A DNA stretch of 64,000 bases from Sphingomonas leidyi (GTDB lineage: Bacteria > Pseudomonadota > Alphaproteobacteria > Sphingomonadales > Sphingomonadaceae): NCBI RefSeq assembly GCF_011761945.1, contig NZ_JAASQV010000001.1, positions 1,798,001 through 1,862,000 on the forward strand, written 5' to 3'. Positions 26,476 through 33,879 of the stretch are shown here, one piece after another. The position numbers were made by a program, and so were the translations under genes. The notes under the pieces were generated by a model. The model was not told the origin of the DNA. It saw only the letters and a list, made by a program, of their open reading frames with translations, and ran no database searches. Numbering within the stretch: position 1 is the stretch's first letter; the number at the start of each line of letters is the position of its first letter.

Positions 26476-26931
26476 ATGGCGGGCAGGTATTTCGACGAGT
26501 GGCAGATCGGCGACGTCGTCGTCCACGAACTGCGCCGGACGGTGACGGAGACGGACAACCTCCTCTTCTCCACGATGACGCACAACACCCAGCCGCTTCA
26601 CCTCGATGCCGAGGCGGCGCGGGCCAGCGAGTTCGGCCAGATTCTCGTCAACGGCACCTTCACCTTCAGCCTGATGGTGGGGATCACCGTGGGCGATACC
26701 ACTGCGGGTACGCTGGTCGCGAACCTTGGCTATGACGCGCTGCGCATGCCGAAGCCCGTCTTCATCGGCGACACGTTGCGGGCGGAAAGCGAAGTGACCG
26801 AAGTCCGCCCCAGCAAGTCGCGCCCCGGCCAGGGCATCGTCACCTGGCAGCATCGCATGCGCAACCAGCGCGACGAGATCGTCTGCGAGTGCCTGCGCTC
26901 CGCCTTGCTCAAGAGCCGGCCGGCGACGTGA
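26476..26931 (+). CDS. MaoC-like acyl-CoA hydratase
   Basis: A 151-aa single hot-dog-fold protein. The hydratase-2 motif region reads STMTHNTQPLHLDAEAA: the Pro-Leu-His of the usual D-x-N-P-L-H is kept, but the catalytic Asp position is Asn and the Asn is Gln. That pattern occurs in a MaoC branch that includes mesaconyl- and itaconyl-CoA hydratases, as I recall it. The gene starts 2 nt after liuD and overlaps the next gene by 4 nt, so it is firmly in the leucine operon. Since no crotonase-type methylglutaconyl-CoA hydratase is present, it may fill that step; this is inference. Confidence 0.85.
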   Translation: MAGRYFDEWQIGDVVVHELRRTVTETDNLLFSTMTHNTQPLHLDAEAARASEFGQILVNGTFTFSLMVGITVGDTTAGTLVANLGYDALRMPKPVFIGDTLRAESEVTEVRPSKSRPGQGIVTWQHRMRNQRDEIVCECLRSALLKSRPAT

Positions 26932-28142
26932 AGGATCATGCCGACATCGTCGTGATCGGCGGCGGTGCGGCGGGTATCGGTGCGCTTCGCACGCTCGCCG
27001 ATGCCGGCAAGGACGTGCTGTTGCTCGAGGCGCAGGACCGGCTCGGCGGTCGCGCCCATACGGTGCACGTCGCCGGCTTGCCGATCGACCTGGGCGCGGG
27101 CTGGCTTCATTCCGCCCCCCGGAACCCCTGGGTCGCGATCGCGGAGGCGCGCGGCTTCGCGGTCTATCGCGCACCTCCGCTCTGGGACGAGCAATGGCGC
27201 GAACTTGGCCTCTCGAGAGCCGAGCAGGCCGAATTGTGGGAAGTGTTCGACGCATGCATGGCGGCGATGCGCACGCCCCCGCCGAGCGATCGCGCCTCGG
27301 ACCTGTTGCCGCCGGACGGCGCATGGAACGCGGCGCTCGATGCGCTCTCCGGCTTCATCAACGGCGCGCCGATGCGCGAGATGTCGGTCACCGACTGGCA
27401 TGCCTATGACGAAGCCTCGATCGACATGGATTGGCGCATCGAGCAAGGCTATGGGGCGCTGGTCGCTTCGCATGCCGCGGGGCTGCCGGTGGCGCTGGCG
27501 ACGCCGGCGAGCGGGATCGACAGCTCGGCCAAGCGGCTCCGCATTGCCACGCCCCGGGGCACGATCATCGCCGATGCCGCGATCGTCACTGTCTCCACCA
27601 ACGTGCTCGCAAGCGGCGCGCTGCGCGTGCCGGGCCATGATGCGATCTTCCACGCCGCATCCCAGCTGCCGCTCGGCCTTGCCGACAAGCTGTTCTTCAC
27701 GCTGGAGGGCGGCGAGGAGATTGACGACAATGCCCATCTGGTCGGCAATCCCCGCAGCGCATGCACCGGCAGCTACACGCTTCGGCCCTTTGGCCGCCCG
27801 ATCGTCGAGTGCATGCTCGGCGGCGAAGGGGCGCGAGCAATGGAAAGGGAAGGGCTGAACGGCGCCGCGGAATTCGCGATCGGCGAGCTGTGCCACCTGC
27901 TCGGCAGCGGCTGGCGCGGGAAGCTGCGCTTCGTCGCCGGTTCGGCCTGGGGGCGCGAGACGCACGTCCTCGGCAGCTACAGCCATGCCCTGCCCGGCCG
28001 GCACGGCGCGCGCGCGTTGCTGCGCACCCCGGTGGACCCGCGCATCCGCTTCGCCAGCGAGGCCTGTTCCGACGGCGAATTCTCCACCGTCCACGGCGCC
28101 TATAACAGCGGCGTCGCGGCGGCGCGGGCGTTGCTGGCCTAG
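26928..28142 (+). CDS. Flavin-containing amine oxidase family protein
   Basis: A 404-aa protein from GTG 26928 (overlapping the MaoC stop by 4 nt). It begins with IVVIGGGAAGIGALRTLA and LLLEAQDRLGGRAHT, the FAD-binding and GG motifs of the monoamine oxidase/phytoene desaturase superfamily, then IDLGAGWLH. The C-terminus has STVHGAYNSGVAAARALL, matching the amine-oxidase flavin tail. It likely oxidises an amine or a similar carbon-nitrogen or carbon-carbon bond; the substrate is unknown. As the last gene of the liu run it could deaminate an amine precursor, but nothing in the sequence proves it. Its stop codon and that of the next gene share CTAG (28139-28142). Confidence 0.87.
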   Translation: MKDHADIVVIGGGAAGIGALRTLADAGKDVLLLEAQDRLGGRAHTVHVAGLPIDLGAGWLHSAPRNPWVAIAEARGFAVYRAPPLWDEQWRELGLSRAEQAELWEVFDACMAAMRTPPPSDRASDLLPPDGAWNAALDALSGFINGAPMREMSVTDWHAYDEASIDMDWRIEQGYGALVASHAAGLPVALATPASGIDSSAKRLRIATPRGTIIADAAIVTVSTNVLASGALRVPGHDAIFHAASQLPLGLADKLFFTLEGGEEIDDNAHLVGNPRSACTGSYTLRPFGRPIVECMLGGEGARAMEREGLNGAAEFAIGELCHLLGSGWRGKLRFVAGSAWGRETHVLGSYSHALPGRHGARALLRTPVDPRIRFASEACSDGEFSTVHGAYNSGVAAARALLA

Positions 28143-29605
28143 GCGGCGGCCTTGTTCGCGGGCTCGGGGTTGGAGAATTCCATCTCCTGGTCGATCCCCC
28201 CGAACTTGAGCGCCATCACGTCGCGGGCGTAATTCTGGTTGAGCCGCCACGGCTTGCGCGTGCCCTGGCGCGGCAGTCTGTCCGCCGCGCGCTGGACATA
28301 GCCGGAAGTGAAGTCGAGGAACGGCACTTCCTCGACCGGCGCGGCCAGGCGGGGCGTCACTTGCCGCACGCGGCGCTTGCGCATCGCGTTGAGCAGGCGG
28401 GTGACGTAATTGGCGGTCAGGTCGCTCTTCAGCGTCCAGCTGGCATTGGTATAGCCAAAGGAGATCGCGAAATTGGGCACGTCGGAGAACATCATGCCCT
28501 TGTAGGTCATCGCCCTGGCAGGCTCGAAGGCCTTGCCGTCCACGCTGATCGGCATGCCGCTGAACAGCTGGATCTCGAGACCGGTCGCAGTGACGATCAG
28601 GTCTGCCCCCAGCGTCTTCCCCGAGCCGAGCGCCAACCCGGTCTCGGTGAACCGCTCGATCGTGTCGGTCACCACTTCGGCCTTGCCCTCGCGCAGCGCG
28701 GCGAACAGGTCGGCATCGGGCACCAGGCAGACGCGCTGGTCCCACGGATTGTAGCGGGGGGTGAAATGGGTGGCGACGTCATAGTCCGGCCCCAGCTCGT
28801 CGCGCGCCATCTGGACGATCCGCTCGCGAGTCTTTTCCGGGTTCTTGCGGGCAAGGCGGAAGAAGAATTGCTGGAGCAGCACATTCTTCCAGCGCGTGAG
28901 GCCATAGGCGGTCATCGACGGCATCCAGCCGCGCATCCAGTTGGCAAGCCTGTCCTGCGAAGGCCGCGAGACGATATAGGTCGGCGAGCGCTGGAGCATG
29001 ACGACATGGCTTGCCTGCTTCGCCAGTTCCGGCACCAGCGTCACTGCCGTCGCGCCGCTGCCGATCACCACGACCCGCTTGTCCTTGTAGTCGATGTCGT
29101 CGGTCCAGAATTGCGGATGGACGATGCGGCCCTTGAAGTCGGCCGTCCCGGCGAAGTCGGGGGTGTGGCCGCGCGCGTAATTATAATAGCCGGTGCACAG
29201 GAACAGGAATGCGCAGGTGAAGGTCACCGCTTCCCCGCCCCGCTCGGCAGTGACGGTCCACAGCGCTTCCTCCGTCGACCAGCTCGCGCCCGTCACCCGC
29301 GTCGAATAGCGGATATGCTCGTCGATCCCATAGTCGCGCGCCGCTTCCTCCAGATAGTTGAGGATCGACGGACCGTCGGCGATCGCCTTGCTCGCCGTCC
29401 AGGGGCGGAAGGAGAAGCCGAGCGTGAACATGTCCGAGTCCGAACGGATGCCCGGATAGCGGAACAGGTCCCAGGTGCCGCCCAACCGCTCGCGGCCTTC
29501 GAGCACCACATAGCTGCGGTCCGGGCTGTTCGCCTGGAGATGATATGCCGCGCCCACGCCGGAGATGCCGGCTCCCACGATCACTACGTCGAAATGCTCG
29601 GCCAC
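28139..29605 (-). CDS. Baeyer-Villiger-type flavin monooxygenase (EthA-like)
   Basis: A 488-aa class B flavoprotein monooxygenase. The FAD motif is VIVGAGISGVGAAYHL near the N-terminus, followed by ERLGGTWDLFRYPGIRSDSD. The Baeyer-Villiger fingerprint is FKGRIVHPQFWTD at about 168-180, and the NADPH motif VVVIGSGATAVTL follows. The C-terminal FAISFGYTNASWTLK resembles EthA and other ketone or thioamide monooxygenases. It would insert oxygen into ketones or oxidise sulfur, using NADPH and O2. Upstream lies a small inverted repeat (29627-29640), a plausible TetR-type operator; no TetR gene is in the window. tamB ends 53 bp upstream on the same strand. Confidence 0.92.
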   Translation of the reverse strand: MAEHFDVVIVGAGISGVGAAYHLQANSPDRSYVVLEGRERLGGTWDLFRYPGIRSDSDMFTLGFSFRPWTASKAIADGPSILNYLEEAARDYGIDEHIRYSTRVTGASWSTEEALWTVTAERGGEAVTFTCAFLFLCTGYYNYARGHTPDFAGTADFKGRIVHPQFWTDDIDYKDKRVVVIGSGATAVTLVPELAKQASHVVMLQRSPTYIVSRPSQDRLANWMRGWMPSMTAYGLTRWKNVLLQQFFFRLARKNPEKTRERIVQMARDELGPDYDVATHFTPRYNPWDQRVCLVPDADLFAALREGKAEVVTDTIERFTETGLALGSGKTLGADLIVTATGLEIQLFSGMPISVDGKAFEPARAMTYKGMMFSDVPNFAISFGYTNASWTLKSDLTANYVTRLLNAMRKRRVRQVTPRLAAPVEEVPFLDFTSGYVQRAADRLPRQGTRKPWRLNQNYARDVMALKFGGIDQEMEFSNPEPANKAAA

Positions 29606-29626
29606 GCGCCTCTCCCGCCGATCTGT

Positions 29627-29640
29627 TTACACCACTGTAA
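29627..29640. promoter_or_regulatory. Inverted repeat upstream of the monooxygenase gene
   Basis: TTACA-CCAC-TGTAA, a perfect 5-bp inverted repeat with a 4-nt spacer, centred about 28 bp before the monooxygenase ATG (29605). The shape fits a regulator operator, often TetR-like at EthA-type genes. The arms are short, so chance is possible. Confidence 0.4.
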
Positions 29641-29658
29641 GCAGGGAAATCGACAGGC

Positions 29659-32600
29659 TCAATAATCCCGGGAATATTTCAGGCTGACGCTCGATCCGCC
29701 GAAGGAGCCCGCCTGGGAAAGCAGGCTCAGCGTGCGGCTGAGCGATATTTCGAGCTGCGTGGCGGTGAAGCCCCGCGCATCGGTGATGATCTCCACATAG
29801 ATGTCGTTGGTCAGATATTTGCCGGCCGCCAGCGCCGTGCCGCGGCCGGTCGCGTCGTCGGCGCCCAGGATGCGCAGCCGGTCGATGCCCGTGGCCGATT
29901 TGAGCTGACCGAGCGGATTGAGCCCGCCACCGGTGCCGCTCAGCGACTGGAGCGCGGCGGCAAGCTGGATCGCTTCGGTGGCGGAGAGGTTGGTCACGTT
30001 GGTGCCGAAGAACAGGCGCGAGAGCACTTCCTCCTGCGGCAGCGCCGGCGTCGAGCTGAACGCGATCTGCGGCTGCTGCGCGGTGCCCGAGACGGTGAGG
30101 ATCGCAGTGATTCCCTCCGCGCTGGTATTCGCCTGGATGTCCACCGACGGATTGGTGAGCGCCGAGCCCTGGAAGCGGATCGTGCCGCGCGAGATGTCGA
30201 AGCGGCGGCTGGCGAAACTATAGGTGCCGCGCACGATCTCCATCGTGCCGCGGATGTCGGGCGCCAGCGTGGTGCCGCGCACCGTCACCTGGGTGCGCCA
30301 TTCCGATTCCAGGCCCATGCCGGTGACGAACAGCCGGTTATCGGCATCGATGCGCAGGTTGAGATCGAAATCGCCGAACGAACGGCGGATCACGGGCGCC
30401 GGCCCCTGATCCTCGCCGGTCGCGCTCTTGCGGCGCACACCGGTGAGTTCGGGCACTTCGGCGGCGCCCTGGCGGATGATCTGGTAATGCGCCTCCGGGA
30501 TCGTCAGCCGTCCCTCGATCCGGGAGACTTCCGGATTCTTGGTGATGCTGATCTTGCCCGTCGCGGTCGCGCCCAGCGCGTCGCTGCGGGCCAGGCGGGC
30601 ATTGTTGAGGTCCGCGGTGATCGCGATCGGATAGCCGTTCGCCGAGGACAGGCTTACCCTGCCCTGCGCCGACACCGTGCCGTCCCCTGCCTTGGCGGTG
30701 AGCGAATTGAGGATGAACGCGTCGTTCGAGAAGGTGCCGTCCACTTGCATAGCGGTGAGCCGGGTGCCGAAATTCTCGTTCTCGTAATGGAGATTGGTCG
30801 CACGAACCACGCCGGTCAGCCTGGGCTCCTCGACCTTGCCGGAGAAATCCGCCGCGATGCCGATCGGCCCGTCGAGCTGCTGGCCGGAGAGCCCGGCCAG
30901 CGAGAAGGGCACCGCCGCCGGCCCATTGTAGCGGATGCCGCCCGAAAGCGGTGCGGCGAGCATGCGTTCGGTCCAGGGGCCCGCCTCCGGACCGAGCGGG
31001 CTCAGCGTCGCCACTACGCGGCCGATCGTGGCGTTGCCGCGGCGGATCAGCGCACGCGCATCGCCGCCATCGGGCAGCAGCTTGCCGACGAAGCTCACGC
31101 GCACCGGCGTCGAGACGCTGGCCAGGCCGGCGCGCGTGAAATCGGCGATCTCGAGCCGGGCATCGGCACTGGGGAAGGCCTCGAAGGAAGTCTGGGCGAA
31201 ATCGAGGCTGCCCGTCGCGGTGCCGCCGATGCCGAGATCGGGCACGAAGGCATTGACCACTGCCAGGTCGAGGCTGTCGAGCCGCGCCTGCAGCACCATG
31301 CCCTTGCCATAGCTGCCCGCCACCCGCGCGCTGCCCTTGTCGAAATCGACCTTGGTCGGCAGCAGGTGGTAGACGCCCTCGCGGATCGCAACATGCGCCG
31401 GCTGGGCGGTGCGGAACTGCACGCCGCTGCCCTGCCCCTGCACCGCCACCAGCCACGCATCGGGCGCGAGCCGGGCATTGGCGGCGATCTGGAAGGGCAC
31501 GCCGGTGGAACCATTGGCGAAGGCCTGCGCCGTCCCGTTGCCGCCGGCATAGGCGATCTTGGCCCGGGCAGTCTTGAGCACGAAATTGCCCTGGCGCAGG
31601 TTCGCGACCTGCACGTCGCCATGGATCTCGGGCGTGTCGGCCAGGACGACGCTGCCGTCGATCAGCGCACGGCCGATGGTGAGCCCGGCGGCACCCGGTA
31701 TCTTCGCATTGGCGGCGGTCGCCTTCACATCGGCGCGCTGCAGCTTCCCTTGCGCCGAGAGCGTCGCCCGCCCCGTCACGCCCGATCCGTTGAACGCCAG
31801 CTCGCCGGCGAACGGTCCGTCCGCCGTCTGCTCGACCTTGCCGGTAACGTCCATGCCGGCGAAACGGCCCGAATTGACATCGATCGCGAGGCGGTTGCCG
31901 GTCCGCACCAGGACATCGGCATCGAACGGCCCGTAATCGGTATTGCCGTTCGCCACCACCGCCCAGGCATCGCCACGCCCGCGGACGCGCGCCTCGAGGT
32001 CGACCAGCCCGATGCCCAATCCGGGCCTGGGTGCCTTGAGCAACATGATCGGCGCGTTCAGCGTGCCCGTCACCCGCGCGGTGAGCGGGCCGTATCGATC
32101 GGAAACCGCATCGGCGTCGATCAGGATAGGGCCGGCCGGATCATAGCGCCCCGCTCCGCGCAGGACACGGAATTGCGGCGCCTTCATCTTCACGTCGCTG
32201 ATGCTGACCACCCCCTTGGGATCGAGCACCAGGCGCGCCGAAGCGACGGCATTGCCCCCCAGGAACGCGCGCGCACCGTCGCTGAAGATCTTCCGCGACT
32301 GGCCGGCAATGTGTCCGCGAATGCCCCAGCCGCCGCCGGGTGCGGCGAACAGCTCGGCGTCGGTCCTGAGGTCGACGACGCCGACGCCGTCGATCCGATA
32401 GTCGTTCACTCGGCCCTTGAGCGCACCGGTATAGCGTCCGCGGCCGATATCGGCGGCGACGATCGCCGTTGCGTCGATCTTGTCCGAGCGGATGCGGAGA
32501 TTGTCGGAAAGCAGCTGCTGGCCCGAAATCGCAAGGTCGCCGTCGACGACAAGGTTGGTGACCAGTCCCCCGGCCGCCGCGTTGAGACCGGAAACCCGTG

Positions 32601-33879
32601 CCGCCCGGGCTCTGACGGGCACCAGGATGCGCTTCGCATCCACCCGTGCCCGACCCTCGGCATAGAGGTTCTCGGCAACCGTCTCGCCGAAGCCGAGCGC
32701 GCCCGCGGCGAGCTTGTAATCCACCACCGGCCGATCGAACGCCCCGTCCAGTGCCAGCGAGGCGCGCACCGAGCGACCGACCAGATCGGGCGCGATCGCC
32801 CCGGCCTTGAGCAGGATCGCATCGACCTTCAGGTCGTGGAACCGATTATGGCCGAAATCGACCTTGCCCGCCGCCTCCACCGACAGCGCGGCGGAGCGCA
32901 GCTTGACCGATCCGTCCGCGGCGCGGTCCGCCCATTTCGCGTCGAGGTCGAAATCGAGCTGCGGCGCGGCCAGCCGCGCGACCGGCCCCTTCATCCACAG
33001 CCCGGGGTGCAGCGGCCCGCGCAGCTGGAAGCGGCCATTGGTCGCGATCAGGTCGAGATCGGCGAGCGCGGCACCGTCCAGCGTGCCCCGGGCCTTGCCC
33101 TGCCAGCGGGCCCAATCCCCCTTGCCCGCCACCGCGAAGCCGAGCGGCGCCTCCAGCCCGGCCAGTCCGGCGACCAGCCCCTTGGCCGGCGCGTCGAGCT
33201 TCACGTCGATGTCCAGCCGGTTCTTCCCGGGCGTCGCGTCGAGCCTGAGGGCCAGCCGGTCGCCCCCGGGCACGCCGCGCGCGGCGACCGTGCCGCCATC
33301 GAGCAGGATCTGCACGCGTCCGTCCGCGAGATGCGCGTTGCCGGCCAGCCGGCCGAGATAGCGGGCGCGACCGTCCACTTCCCTGGCGATGTCGATCCGG
33401 GCGACGTCGAGTCTGCCCACATCGATGTTGAGATCGGGCAGCAGCGGCGCATTGGGATCGCCCGAGGGCTTAAGCGCCGGCAGGCGCAGCAGCTTCACTT
33501 CGGGGCTGGCGAAGCTGCGCACGTCCACGCGATTGCCCAGATAGGCAAGGGGCCGCCAATCCATCCGGATCTCGCGCGAGGCGGCGAATACGCCCCTGGT
33601 GTCGCGCACCTGCACATTCCGCAGGACCATCGCGCCGTAGAGCGATCCGTCGATCCGGCCGATGCGGAAATTGAGGCCCGATTCCAGCGTGATCCCGGCG
33701 ATCTGGTCGGCGACGAATCGGCGGCCCGCCTGAGTGTCGAGCCCCAGCACCAGCGCGCCGATCGCCAGCACGAGGCCGGCCAGCGCGATCCCCGTCCATT
33801 TCGCCACCCGCTGCCACAAGGGCCGGCCGACAGCCGCGGCCTCGCCATCGGGCTCGGGCGCAGGCGTATCTTCCGCCAT
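29659..33879 (-). CDS. tamB: Translocation and assembly module subunit TamB
   Basis: A 1406-aa giant with a single N-terminal membrane anchor (about 27-50, WTGIALAGLVLAIGALVLGL) and then a very long beta-rich, repetitive periplasmic region typical of AsmA/TamB proteins that bridge the periplasm. The C-terminal DUF490 domain is recognisable: GTMEIVRGTYSFASRRFDIS, GTIRFQG, PQIAFSSTPALPQEEVLSRL, and a terminal strand ending SLKYSRDY. TamB works with TamA in outer-membrane assembly and, as now thought, phospholipid transport. Its ATG at 33879 overlaps the tamA stop by one nt, a standard tamAB operon. No break or frameshift is seen. Confidence 0.95.
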   Translation of the reverse strand: MAEDTPAPEPDGEAAAVGRPLWQRVAKWTGIALAGLVLAIGALVLGLDTQAGRRFVADQIAGITLESGLNFRIGRIDGSLYGAMVLRNVQVRDTRGVFAASREIRMDWRPLAYLGNRVDVRSFASPEVKLLRLPALKPSGDPNAPLLPDLNIDVGRLDVARIDIAREVDGRARYLGRLAGNAHLADGRVQILLDGGTVAARGVPGGDRLALRLDATPGKNRLDIDVKLDAPAKGLVAGLAGLEAPLGFAVAGKGDWARWQGKARGTLDGAALADLDLIATNGRFQLRGPLHPGLWMKGPVARLAAPQLDFDLDAKWADRAADGSVKLRSAALSVEAAGKVDFGHNRFHDLKVDAILLKAGAIAPDLVGRSVRASLALDGAFDRPVVDYKLAAGALGFGETVAENLYAEGRARVDAKRILVPVRARAARVSGLNAAAGGLVTNLVVDGDLAISGQQLLSDNLRIRSDKIDATAIVAADIGRGRYTGALKGRVNDYRIDGVGVVDLRTDAELFAAPGGGWGIRGHIAGQSRKIFSDGARAFLGGNAVASARLVLDPKGVVSISDVKMKAPQFRVLRGAGRYDPAGPILIDADAVSDRYGPLTARVTGTLNAPIMLLKAPRPGLGIGLVDLEARVRGRGDAWAVVANGNTDYGPFDADVLVRTGNRLAIDVNSGRFAGMDVTGKVEQTADGPFAGELAFNGSGVTGRATLSAQGKLQRADVKATAANAKIPGAAGLTIGRALIDGSVVLADTPEIHGDVQVANLRQGNFVLKTARAKIAYAGGNGTAQAFANGSTGVPFQIAANARLAPDAWLVAVQGQGSGVQFRTAQPAHVAIREGVYHLLPTKVDFDKGSARVAGSYGKGMVLQARLDSLDLAVVNAFVPDLGIGGTATGSLDFAQTSFEAFPSADARLEIADFTRAGLASVSTPVRVSFVGKLLPDGGDARALIRRGNATIGRVVATLSPLGPEAGPWTERMLAAPLSGGIRYNGPAAVPFSLAGLSGQQLDGPIGIAADFSGKVEEPRLTGVVRATNLHYENENFGTRLTAMQVDGTFSNDAFILNSLTAKAGDGTVSAQGRVSLSSANGYPIAITADLNNARLARSDALGATATGKISITKNPEVSRIEGRLTIPEAHYQIIRQGAAEVPELTGVRRKSATGEDQGPAPVIRRSFGDFDLNLRIDADNRLFVTGMGLESEWRTQVTVRGTTLAPDIRGTMEIVRGTYSFASRRFDISRGTIRFQGSALTNPSVDIQANTSAEGITAILTVSGTAQQPQIAFSSTPALPQEEVLSRLFFGTNVTNLSATEAIQLAAALQSLSGTGGGLNPLGQLKSATGIDRLRILGADDATGRGTALAAGKYLTNDIYVEIITDARGFTATQLEISLSRTLSLLSQAGSFGGSSVSLKYSRDY

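Noticed and set aside
28139..28142. CTAG shared by two convergent stop codons
   Set aside because: Tight convergent packing is common and does not by itself imply regulation.
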